DNA of 11,647 bases from UBA5972 sp964466385 (lineage in GTDB: Bacteria; Pseudomonadota; Alphaproteobacteria; Rhodobacterales; Rhodobacteraceae). The notes below the pieces were generated by a model. It saw only the letters and a program-made list of their open reading frames with translations, did no database searches and was not told where the DNA came from. Shown here in pieces: positions 1-6,677 of this stretch (the stretch's first letter is position 1; each line of letters begins with the position of its first letter). A program made the position numbers and the translations under genes. Location: positions 1-11,647 of the forward strand of contig CAYXNM010000085.1 in the NCBI GenBank assembly GCA_964466385.1, read 5' to 3'.

Positions 1-1336
1 CCAGCGCTTCGCCCAGCGACATCGGCAGTTTCTTGACCTGCTTGCCGGCCTTGATGGCTTCGTAGATATTGCGTTCCTCCGGCTGGCCCGGGTCCAGTTT
101 GTTGTCGATGCCGTCATCCATCGCCGCCAGCAGGGTCGAGCCCATGAGGTAAGGGTTCACCATCGAGTCGACCGAGCGGTATTCAAAACGCCCCGGCGCC
201 GAAACCCGCAGGCCGGTCGTGCGGTTCTGGAACCCCCAGTCCGCAAAGATCGGTGCCCAGAAACCGGTGTCCCAGAGCCGGCGATAGCTGTTGACGGTTG
301 ACGACCCGATCGCGGTCAGCGCCTGAAGGTGCTGAACAACACCGCCGATGGCCTCCAGGCCCTCCTTGCCCGGCATCTGCGGGTCGTCGTCATCCGGCAT
401 GAACGTGTTTTCACCGCCTTTGACATACATATAATTCTCGCGCATGCCCGGCAGATCGTTTTCGTCGTTGCCGCATTTGACGAACGCATCCTCGCCGCCG
501 CGCCAGAGCGACATGTTATGGTGACACCCGTTGGCGGAAACACCCTCGAACGGTTTGGTCATGAAACAGGCGAAAATGCCGTTTTCGCGAGCCACCTGCG
601 CGCAGATCTGCCGATAGGTCGTCAGGCGGTCGGCGTTGCGCAACACGTCGTCATACATCCAATTCAGTTCCAGCTGACCCGGCGCGTCCTCGTGGTCGCC
701 CTGAATCATGTCCAGACCCATTGCGCGGGAATATCGGATCACCTGCATCGACACCGGGCGCAGGCTTTCAAACTGGTCGATGTGGTAGCAGTATGGCTTG
801 GAATATCCGTCGCCCGGTTTGCCGTTTTCGTCGTATTTCAGCCACATCATTTCCGGCTCGGTCCCGATGCGAAGGCTGCGACCGTGCTTTGCCTTGAAAT
901 CGTCGTGAATGCGACGCAGGTTGCCGCGCCCGTCCGACGTCAGATAGCCACCGGGGTTTTCCTTTTCCTCGCGGTTGCGGAACAGGGTCGAATACATCCG
1001 GCCGATCTGGGGCGCCCAGGGCAGTTGCATGAAGGTTTCAGGTTCGGGAATGCCGACCAGTTCCGCCGCCTCCGGGCCGTAACCCAGATAATTGCCTGCA
1101 CGGTCGGTGAACAGGTTCATGGTCGCGCCGTAAACCAGCTGAAAACCTTTCATGGCCACGGTTTCCCAATGGTCGGCCGGGATGCCCTTGCCCATGATCT
1201 TGCCGGTCACGGAAACGAATTGCAGGTAAAGATATTCGATCCCCTTGGCGTCGATCATCTTGCGCACGGCTTTGATCTTTTCGGCACGCCCTGGTGCCTC
1301 GACAAATCTTTCAAGGTCGGTTTCGGCCAATGTCAT
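1..1336 (-). CDS. Glutamine synthetase-family ligase (possible gamma-glutamylamide synthetase), partial: C-terminus beyond window edge
   Basis: Enzyme of the glutamine synthetase fold, expected to join the gamma-carboxyl of glutamate to ammonia or an amine with ATP in the cytosol. 445 residues are visible and roughly the last few tens are cut off by the window edge. Family landmarks: EPE at 160-162 (metal-binding Glu region), a GDHEDAPGQLEL segment near 213-224 with two conserved Glu, GCHHN at 270-274 containing the metal-ligand His, NRTTGLR at 371-377, and RFEYR plus NPYL at 383-397 (active-site Glu and Arg). The residue where canonical enzymes have the second His of HxH is Asn274. The start is ATG at 1336; an AGGGAG lies almost against it, so TTG at 1330 is an alternative. 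The gene follows the FAD oxidoreductase by 59 bp on the same strand, probably in one operon. Family membership is clear. Pairing with an amine-type oxidase suggests an amine acceptor (GmaS/PuuA-like), but the substrate is inference. Confidence 0.88.
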   Translation of the reverse strand, partial: MTLAETDLERFVEAPGRAEKIKAVRKMIDAKGIEYLYLQFVSVTGKIMGKGIPADHWETVAMKGFQLVYGATMNLFTDRAGNYLGYGPEAAELVGIPEPETFMQLPWAPQIGRMYSTLFRNREEKENPGGYLTSDGRGNLRRIHDDFKAKHGRSLRIGTEPEMMWLKYDENGKPGDGYSKPYCYHIDQFESLRPVSMQVIRYSRAMGLDMIQGDHEDAPGQLELNWMYDDVLRNADRLTTYRQICAQVARENGIFACFMTKPFEGVSANGCHHNMSLWRGGEDAFVKCGNDENDLPGMRENYMYVKGGENTFMPDDDDPQMPGKEGLEAIGGVVQHLQALTAIGSSTVNSYRRLWDTGFWAPIFADWGFQNRTTGLRVSAPGRFEYRSVDSMVNPYLMGSTLLAAMDDGIDNKLDPGQPEERNIYEAIKAGKQVKKLPMSLGEAL

Positions 1337-1395
1337 TCTCCCTTTACGTTTTTGTTCAGAGGGTTAGCCGCCCCTGTTCGGCTTGGTCAGATCCG

Positions 1396-2739
1396 TCAAC
1401 TCCAAGGATAGGGGCTGTTGGAAACCGGGTGCAGATTGCCTTTCTCAAAGCGATCAAAGCGGAAGGGTTCCAGCAATTCCTGTTGTTCCCCAAGGATTTC
1501 GTCCGCAATCAGATGCCCGACGCCGATCATCTTCCAGCCATGGTTGCTGTCAGCGATGACAGCGGTGTTTTCGTGAAAATGGTCAAAGACGGGGAAACTG
1601 TCGGCAGTGAAACAGCCGATCCCGCCCGAAGCTTCGCGGTGGTATTTCGGCATCTTTCCTTCGTATCGCTTCTGGCAATGCGCCAGCGCGCTGACCCACA
1701 TGTGCGCAAATTCGTCGCTGGCGACGAATTCCGGGCTGGACGGGCCGTAGGGGTCGATCTGAACCTGATCAACCGGTGTTTCGACCTTGTAGGGGCTGGC
1801 GCCGCCCTGAATGCCGCCAAAATGCCAGTCGGGTTTATAGTAAATCCCCCACATCTCGTCGGTGATCAGGCTGCCGTCCACCGCCGAGTGAAGCGGCGCG
1901 TCCGTGTCCACATGAATGACCGGCGGCATCGAACCGTCGTCCGCACAGCCAAATTCGGGCGCAAGCTGCAAAACACCTTCTTCCAGTTGCCAATAGCGCC
2001 ACATGTCCACGCCGTCATGGACATTGCCATCCAGATCCTTGACGGTGATCTGGCCGGGCAGCCCCAGCATCGACCACATGTCGCGCACCCAAGGTCCGGC
2101 CGCCACAACGACTTTTTCGCATGTGATCACACCCTTGTCGGTTTCCACCGAACGAACGGCGCCTGACGTGTTTTCGCTGTTGAACCCTTTGACAGTGACG
2201 CCCGAGAGAATGCGAACCCCCATCTTCTCGACCTTGTCGGCAAGTGCATACATGGTTTTGGTCTGGTTCGAATAGCCGCCACGTTTTTCATGGAGCACCG
2301 TGGTGATATTCTTTGCCTGCCAGTCGCCGAAAATCTCGCACATGTAGCGGTCACAGGCATCGCTGCCCTCGACGAACCGGCTTTCATACCCAATGGCCTG
2401 TTGCTGTTCATAGATCGAGGCGACATCAGCGTGCATCACCTCGCTTGAAATCTGCATATAACCGACCGGGTGATAGCTGAGCCCCTTTGGGTCGCTCTCC
2501 CAGACGCCGACGGAATGGGCCATCAGTTTGCGCATTGCCGGCTGAAAATAATTGTTGCGCACAACCCCGCAGGCAATGCCCGAGGCGCCGGACGCGATAC
2601 CCGATTTGTCGATGACGACAACACGACGGTCAACCGTTTCACCGGCCGCGCTCAGGCGTTCGGCCAGCCGCCAGGCGGTGGACAGGCCGTGAATGCCCGC
2701 GCCCACGATCAGAAAATCCGCATGTTCCGGAAATGCCAC
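1396..2739 (-). CDS. FAD-dependent oxidoreductase, DAO / sarcosine oxidase-like family
   Basis: 447-residue flavoprotein expected to oxidise a C-N bond of an amine or N-methyl amino acid. The N-terminus has a Rossmann FAD motif (FLIVGAGIHG, residues 9-18) and an acidic end of the second strand (VVVID, about 40-44). The segment SGASGIACGVVRNNY (50-64) matches the arginine-bearing flavin loop of SoxB-type enzymes. The C-terminal block GCFTADSFPVFD (375-386) followed by SNHGWKM (398-404) matches the monomeric sarcosine oxidase region holding the covalent flavin Cys, so Cys376 may carry FAD. There is no signal peptide or folate (GcvT) domain. The start is GTG at 2739, supported by AGGAG 8 nt upstream; no upstream ATG competes. 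It is the first gene of a probable operon with the downstream glutamine synthetase-like gene and is divergent from a GntR regulator. Candidate substrates are an N-methylated amino acid or a gamma-glutamyl amine; the sequence does not decide. Confidence 0.88.
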   Translation of the reverse strand: MAFPEHADFLIVGAGIHGLSTAWRLAERLSAAGETVDRRVVVIDKSGIASGASGIACGVVRNNYFQPAMRKLMAHSVGVWESDPKGLSYHPVGYMQISSEVMHADVASIYEQQQAIGYESRFVEGSDACDRYMCEIFGDWQAKNITTVLHEKRGGYSNQTKTMYALADKVEKMGVRILSGVTVKGFNSENTSGAVRSVETDKGVITCEKVVVAAGPWVRDMWSMLGLPGQITVKDLDGNVHDGVDMWRYWQLEEGVLQLAPEFGCADDGSMPPVIHVDTDAPLHSAVDGSLITDEMWGIYYKPDWHFGGIQGGASPYKVETPVDQVQIDPYGPSSPEFVASDEFAHMWVSALAHCQKRYEGKMPKYHREASGGIGCFTADSFPVFDHFHENTAVIADSNHGWKMIGVGHLIADEILGEQQELLEPFRFDRFEKGNLHPVSNSPYPWS

Positions 2740-2747
2740 TGGTGTTT

Positions 2748-2752
2748 CTCCT
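2748..2752 (-). promoter_or_regulatory. Ribosome binding site fixing the GTG start of the FAD oxidoreductase
   Basis: Read on the minus strand this is AGGAG with an 8-nt spacer to the GTG at 2739-2737. It is the only good Shine-Dalgarno match nearby and supports a non-ATG start for the flavoprotein. Confidence 0.7.
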
Positions 2753-2803
2753 GTCCTTTACCGTTCGCACATGGCGCCCGTCCGTTCACAATCCTTCGCG
2801 GCG

Positions 2804-2832
2804 ATATTTTTCAAAGGGAACGTGAAAGTCAA
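2804..2832 (-). promoter_or_regulatory. Candidate sigma-70 promoter for the FAD oxidoreductase / GS-like operon
   Basis: On the minus strand TTGACT (2832-2827, five of six matches to the -35 consensus) is followed after 17 nt by AAATAT (2809-2804), a weak -10 in an AT-rich stretch. The predicted transcript would start roughly 55-60 nt before the GTG. The palindrome at 2839-2847 lies just upstream of the -35, a natural place for regulation. The call is by eye and the -10 is poor. Confidence 0.35.
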
Positions 2833-2856
2833 CCATTTTTGGGCCAATTATGTTGA
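2829..2856. promoter_or_regulatory. Nested inverted repeat, candidate operator of the neighbouring GntR regulator
   Basis: A perfect 9-bp palindrome TTGGGCCAA (2839-2847) is flanked by TCAAC (2829-2833) and its complement GTTGA (2852-2856), nearly symmetric about position 2843. It lies in the AT-rich gap between the GntR gene and the divergent flavoprotein gene. GntR/FCD regulators commonly bind short dyads in their own divergent promoter region, so this could control both directions. The sequence is seen; binding by this regulator is inferred. Confidence 0.4.
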
Positions 2857-2880
2857 TTATGCCGGAACAGCCGTTATATT
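2853..2880 (+). promoter_or_regulatory. Candidate sigma-70 promoter for the GntR regulator
   Basis: TTGATT (2853-2858) is followed after 16 nt by TATATT (2875-2880), which matches the -10 consensus at five of six positions. The expected transcription start, about 2887, leaves only about 13 nt before ATG 2900 but about 28 nt before TTG 2915. An ATTGGT direct repeat (2878-2883 and 2888-2893) overlaps and follows the -10 and may be a further protein-binding site. Confidence 0.4.
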
Positions 2881-2899
2881 GGTATATTATTGGTCAAAA

Positions 2900-3604
2900 A
2901 TGGAGAGACAGGGTTTGACCGTACCGCCACGGAAAAAGCTGGGCGCAGCCGAAGTCGCCGCCTTGATTCGACGCGAAATCTTCAAGGGAAACCTTGCGTT
3001 ACAGGACAGGCTCGACCCGGAGCGCCGACTGGCTGAAAGCTATGGTGTTGCGCGCGGAACCGTTCGCGAAGCACTGACCCGTCTGGAGGAGGAAAACTTT
3101 GTCGAGATCAGACCGGGCAGCGGCACGTATGTCACCTACCAGAAAAATCTGACCAGCGAACCCGCGATCGAGGGGGCCAATCCCCTCGAACTGATGGACG
3201 CGCGATTCGCGTTGGAGCCGCATATCTGCCGTCTGGTCGTGCTCCACGGCCGCAGATCCGACTTTGAATTGATGGATATTCTGTGTGAAAGAATGGAAAA
3301 CGCGCTTTCCGACGCGACCGCCTTTGCCGAGGCGGATTCCGATTTTCACCGCGCCCTTGTTCAAAGTACCCGCAACACGCTCCTGATCTGGATCATCGAT
3401 CAGATCACCTCGGTTCGGGGGCAGGATGAATGGATGCGGATGCGCCACCTGACGCTCGACGAGGGGATCATTGCGCAATACAACGCGCAGCACCGGCAGA
3501 TCCTGAACGCCCTGCGCAGGCGCGAACCCGAACGCGCCGCCGACATGATGAAGGAACATCTGGAAACCGCGCGCCTGTCCCTGACACGCGCGGCGCGTAC
3601 CTGA
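2900..3604 (+). CDS. GntR-family transcriptional regulator, FadR/FCD subfamily
   Basis: 234-residue cytosolic DNA-binding regulator of the length usual for FCD-type GntR proteins. The N-terminal winged helix (about 15-80) shows the classic run of ERRLAESYGVARGTVREAL and ends in IRPGSGTYV. The C-terminal all-helical FCD effector domain (about 98-225) keeps the metal-site pattern: D146 and H150 in the DxxFH motif, H198 and H220. FCD members usually sense small carboxylates or amino acid derivatives and most often repress. The gene is divergent from the FAD oxidoreductase and GS-like operon, so that operon is its most likely target, and the dyad at 2829-2856 is a candidate site. ATG 2900 has no Shine-Dalgarno sequence. 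TTG 2915 is preceded by GGAGAG at 7 nt, so the protein may start five residues later. The stop lies 2 bp from the stop of the convergent gene. Confidence 0.92.
   Translation: MERQGLTVPPRKKLGAAEVAALIRREIFKGNLALQDRLDPERRLAESYGVARGTVREALTRLEEENFVEIRPGSGTYVTYQKNLTSEPAIEGANPLELMDARFALEPHICRLVVLHGRRSDFELMDILCERMENALSDATAFAEADSDFHRALVQSTRNTLLIWIIDQITSVRGQDEWMRMRHLTLDEGIIAQYNAQHRQILNALRRREPERAADMMKEHLETARLSLTRAART
2902..2907 (+). promoter_or_regulatory. Shine-Dalgarno-like GGAGAG favouring an alternative TTG start of the GntR gene
   Basis: GGAGAG at 2902-2907 sits 7 nt before the in-frame TTG at 2915. It lies inside the reading frame if ATG 2900 is used. Together with the very short leader predicted for ATG 2900, it makes TTG 2915 a credible start. 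Confidence 0.4.
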
Positions 3605-3606
3605 GG

Positions 3607-4326
3607 TCAGGTCCTGGCCGACGTCTGCATCCAGTTGATGTAAATCCGTTCCGCCATTGTCGCGAAATCATCCGCCAGTCCAGCACATTGGCGGGTCAGT
3701 TCTTCGACCGCCCCTGTCCCAAGCGCCCGTTCCAGCGCGTCCGCGTATTCCGGTATGTCCGCCCATGTCGGAACGGTTTCAGCCTCGATTTCCACATGAA
3801 ACTGGACCGAGTAGGCACGTGTTCCCCAACGCATGGCCTGTACCGCGCAATCCGGCGATGTCGCCAGAACCTGCGCGCCGGCGGGCAGTTCGCTGACCTC
3901 GGCGCCATGCCATTGCAGACAGGGAAATGTTTCGTCCAGCCCGTCCAGAAAGACGCCGCTTGCGCCTTCCTCGGTCAGTTGAACATCCAGAACGCCGACC
4001 TCGGGTGACGCGGCTTTTCCCACCGCCCCGCCAAGCGCGACGGCCAGCAACTGGTGGCCCAGGCAGACGCCGAGAAAGGGCAGGCCCATGACCTCTACAG
4101 CGTTGCGAATAAACTCTTTTTCATGGACAAGCCAGGGGTGCTTGTCCTCCTCCCAGACATCCATCGGCCCCCCCATGACCCATAGCGCATCATAGCCGTC
4201 CAGCGCTGGAAGCGGGTCGGATCGATCAAGCTCGACCGTGTCCCAGCTATGCCCGTCCTCGGTCAGGAAAGTTCGGAATATTCCGGGGTGTTCGCAAGCT
4301 GCGTGTTGCAGGACGAGAATGTGCAT
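3607..4326 (-). CDS. Class-I glutamine amidotransferase-like protein (possible gamma-glutamyl hydrolase)
   Basis: 239-residue stand-alone protein of the GMP synthase-like GATase1 fold. The nucleophile elbow GVCLGHQ (86-92) supplies Cys88, and QFHVEIE (175-181) supplies His177 and Glu179, completing the Cys-His-Glu triad. MGGPMDVWEE near 51-60 is the usual oxyanion-region glycine motif. Such proteins hydrolyse gamma-glutamyl amide bonds; stand-alone members either serve a synthetase partner or act as gamma-glutamyl hydrolases, as PuuD does in putrescine degradation. No synthetase partner is visible, while a GS-like ligase and a flavin oxidase are close by, favouring a hydrolase role (inference). 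The ATG at 4326 has GGAG 7 nt upstream. It lies 57 bp downstream of the GlxA-type regulator on the same strand, possibly co-transcribed, and its 3' end is 2 bp from the GntR stop. Confidence 0.88.
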   Translation of the reverse strand: MHILVLQHAACEHPGIFRTFLTEDGHSWDTVELDRSDPLPALDGYDALWVMGGPMDVWEEDKHPWLVHEKEFIRNAVEVMGLPFLGVCLGHQLLAVALGGAVGKAASPEVGVLDVQLTEEGASGVFLDGLDETFPCLQWHGAEVSELPAGAQVLATSPDCAVQAMRWGTRAYSVQFHVEIEAETVPTWADIPEYADALERALGTGAVEELTRQCAGLADDFATMAERIYINWMQTSART

Positions 4327-4383
4327 GGGGGCTCTCCGATTTTTGGCGCAACCTATGCGCGACGCATGTCAAAACGCAAGGGG

Positions 4384-5361
4384 TCAGCGAAATGTCGAGG
4401 GGGGTTGCCCGAAACTCCGAGAAAACGCCGAGGAAAAATGCGCCGAGCTTGAGAACCCCGTTGCAAGCGCAATCTCGGTCAGCGAGAGCGAGGAATTCCG
4501 AAGCAGGTTCTGCGCTTTCTCCAGACGCAGCTCGCGGTAATACCGCATCGCGGGACGCCCCAGTTTTTCGGTGAAAAGGCGGTCGAGCTGGCGCGCGGAA
4601 ACCCCTGAAACCGCCGCCAGACGGCCAAGCGAAAGCGGCTCGGCCACGTGGGTTTCCATCGCCTCGACAGCATCAAGAACAGCCGGGCTGTTGACGCCGA
4701 CCCGTTCAACCAACCCGCCACGTTGGGGCCCCACCGACGGGCGGATTTCGGTGTGCAGGAACCAGTCGCTGACTTGCCTTGCAAAGAGCGTGCCGTGGTG
4801 CTGTGCAATGAGCGCGTGCATCAGATCCATCGGTGCGGTGCCCCCCGCACAGGTCACCCGGTCGCGGTCAATGACGTAAAGCGTGCGCTCGATCAGGAGG
4901 TGGGGCGAAATCTCGGCAAGCGCGGCGGCGTGTTCCCAGTGAACGGTCATGCGCCGCCCGTTCATCAGCCCGGCGCGCGCCAAAATGACCGGCCCGCCCG
5001 ATACCCCGCCGATCACCGTGCCCGTCCGCGCGACGCGGGAAAGCCAGTTGAGAACAGGCCGGTCGTGAAAACTGCTCGGGTTCCCACCGGCAACGACAAA
5101 GAGGTGATCCAGCTTGTCTTCCGTGCCGATCACGGCATCGGGTGTGACGGTTGCGGCGCCGGAACTGCGAATGGCCCGGCCGCTGACGCCGAAATTGACG
5201 GTTCTGTACAATGCCCGTCCGCTCAGCAGGTTCGCCGCGCGAAACGGTTCGACCGTCGAGGCATAGCTCATCAGGGCAAAGCCGCCGATGGGCAGGATCC
5301 CGACGGTACGTTGGCGCGATTCTGTACCAAAACTGGCCATTAATACGCTATAAAAGGCCAT
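4384..5361 (-). CDS. GlxA/GbdR-type AraC-family regulator with DJ-1/PfpI-like N-terminal domain
   Basis: 325-residue transcription factor. Residues about 18-205 form a DJ-1/PfpI-like sensor domain, with the family signatures SYASTVEPFRAANLLSG (32-48), VHWEHAAAL (140-148) and CAGGTAPMDLMHALI (171-185). The DJ-1 nucleophile Cys is replaced by Ser121 in GGVSGGP, so the domain is presumably a ligand sensor, not an enzyme. Residues about 226-325 form the AraC double helix-turn-helix, ending in EIALATGFSSSAHFSSAFSRSFG. Characterised relatives include GbdR of Pseudomonas, which activates glycine betaine and dimethylglycine catabolism. The gene is head-to-head with soxB across 65 bp, making it the prime candidate activator of the sarcosine oxidase operon. 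ATG 5361 has no clear ribosome site; a second ATG at 5340 (Met8) is also possible. The amidotransferase gene follows on the same strand. Confidence 0.92.
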   Translation of the reverse strand: MAFYSVLMASFGTESRQRTVGILPIGGFALMSYASTVEPFRAANLLSGRALYRTVNFGVSGRAIRSSGAATVTPDAVIGTEDKLDHLFVVAGGNPSSFHDRPVLNWLSRVARTGTVIGGVSGGPVILARAGLMNGRRMTVHWEHAAALAEISPHLLIERTLYVIDRDRVTCAGGTAPMDLMHALIAQHHGTLFARQVSDWFLHTEIRPSVGPQRGGLVERVGVNSPAVLDAVEAMETHVAEPLSLGRLAAVSGVSARQLDRLFTEKLGRPAMRYYRELRLEKAQNLLRNSSLSLTEIALATGFSSSAHFSSAFSRSFGQPPSTFR

Positions 5362-5362
5362 T
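5335..5362. repeat. 21-bp-phased direct repeat GGCCATT at the regulator/soxB divergent region
   Basis: GGCCATT occurs at 5335-5341 and 5356-5362, exactly 21 bp apart (two helical turns), with AT-rich flanks and a TATAAA (5349-5354) between them. AraC-family proteins typically bind direct repeats with about 21-bp phasing, so this may be a site for the adjacent regulator. Both copies also contain the complement of an ATGGCC, the two alternative starts of the regulator gene, so coincidence is possible. Confidence 0.3.
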
Positions 5363-5426
5363 TTATGAAAGTCGATCCCCGAAATCCGCGCGATGCTGGA
5401 CCCGCTCTGATTCAGGACGTGGCAAC

Positions 5427-6677
5427 ATGCGCTATTCCGCTTTGAAAATCCTCAAGGAGGGTCTGACTGGCAACAAGGGCTGGAAACCCGCCTGGCGCGA
5501 GCCGGAGCCCAAGGCCGCCTACGACATCATTGTTATCGGTGGCGGCGGTCACGGGCTGGCGACGGCCTATTATCTGGCGCGCGAATTCGGCGAGAAAAAC
5601 GTCGCCGTCCTTGAAAAAGGCTGGCTGGGGTCGGGCAATATCGGGCGGAATACGACGATCATCCGCTCCAACTACATGCTGCCGGGAAATCAGCCGTTTT
5701 ACGAGTTTTCGATGAAGCTCTGGGAAAACCTTGAGCAGGACTTCAATTATAACGCCATGGTCAGCCAGCGCTCGATCCTGAACCTGTTTCATTCTGATCC
5801 GCAGCGCGATGCCTTTGTGCGCCGCGCCAATGCGATGATCCTGTCCGGGGCCGATGCGGAGCTGGCCGATCAGGCGCAACTGCGCCGCGAATTGCCGTTT
5901 CTTGATTTTGACAACGCGCGTTTTCCCATCAAGGGCGGGCTTTACCAGCGACGCGGCGGGACCGTGCGTCACGATGCGGTTGCCTGGGGCTATGCGCGCG
6001 GGGCGGACAGGCGCGGCGTCGATATCATCCAGAATTGCGAGGTCACCGGGTTTGATATCGAAAACGGTGTCTGCCGGGGTGTGGAAACAACGCGCGGGGC
6101 GATCCGCGCGAATAAAATTGCGGTTTGCGTTGCCGGCTCCTCCGGGCGGGTGATGGCAAAGGCCGGAATGCGCCTGCCGATCGAAAGCCACGTCTTGCAG
6201 GCGTTTGTCACCGAAGGTCTGAAACCCACTCTTCCGGGCGTCATCACCTTTGGTGCCGGCCATTTTTATGTCAGCCAATCCGACAAGGGCGGGCTGGTTT
6301 TTGGCGGCGATATCGACGGCTATAATACCTATGCGCAGCGGGGCAACCTGCCCGTGGTCGAGGATGTTTGCGAGGGCGGCATGGCGATCATGCCCATGAT
6401 CGGGCGCACGCGGCTGTTGCGAAGTTGGGGTGGCCTCATGGACATGTCGATGGATGGCTCGCCCTTTATCGACAAAACCCATATCGAGGGGCTCTATTTC
6501 AACGGCGGCTGGTGTTACGGCGGGTTCAAGGCGACACCGGCCAGCGGGTTCTGTTATGCCCATCTGCTGGCCAAAGGTGAACCGCATCCGACCGCGACCC
6601 AGATGCGGCTGGACCGGTTCCGGCGCGGGGCGCCGATTGATGAAAAGGGCGTGGGCGCCCAACCGAATTTGCATTGA
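5427..6677 (+). CDS. soxB: Sarcosine oxidase beta subunit, heterotetrameric type
   Basis: 416-residue catalytic subunit of the four-subunit sarcosine oxidase, which oxidises sarcosine to glycine and passes the methyl carbon to tetrahydrofolate. The N-terminus has the FAD motif IGGGGHGLATAYYL (37-50) and the acidic strand end VLEKGW (61-66). RNTTIIRSNY (74-83) is the family flavin loop. His182 in VRHDAVAW aligns with the His that covalently holds FMN in Corynebacterium TSOX. DIIQNCEVTGFDI and SWGGLMDMSMDGSPFI are near-identical to known beta subunits. Length is normal. The ATG at 5427 is chosen because AGGA lies 9 nt upstream and the N-terminus then fits the family; the frame is open further upstream only into the divergent gene. 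First gene of soxBDAG. The related N-methylglutamate dehydrogenase (MgdA) is an alternative, but no mgsABC genes are seen here. Confidence 0.95.
   Translation: MRYSALKILKEGLTGNKGWKPAWREPEPKAAYDIIVIGGGGHGLATAYYLAREFGEKNVAVLEKGWLGSGNIGRNTTIIRSNYMLPGNQPFYEFSMKLWENLEQDFNYNAMVSQRSILNLFHSDPQRDAFVRRANAMILSGADAELADQAQLRRELPFLDFDNARFPIKGGLYQRRGGTVRHDAVAWGYARGADRRGVDIIQNCEVTGFDIENGVCRGVETTRGAIRANKIAVCVAGSSGRVMAKAGMRLPIESHVLQAFVTEGLKPTLPGVITFGAGHFYVSQSDKGGLVFGGDIDGYNTYAQRGNLPVVEDVCEGGMAIMPMIGRTRLLRSWGGLMDMSMDGSPFIDKTHIEGLYFNGGWCYGGFKATPASGFCYAHLLAKGEPHPTATQMRLDRFRRGAPIDEKGVGAQPNLH

Noticed and set aside
329..1411. 360-codon open frame on the plus strand opposite the GS-like gene
   Set aside because: The minus strand encodes a protein with all glutamine synthetase landmarks, so this is an antisense shadow.
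2693..2899. Upstream extension of the GntR reading frame (69 codons)
   Set aside because: The extension runs through the divergent promoter region and into the flavoprotein gene's 5' end, and is not like any GntR N-terminus.
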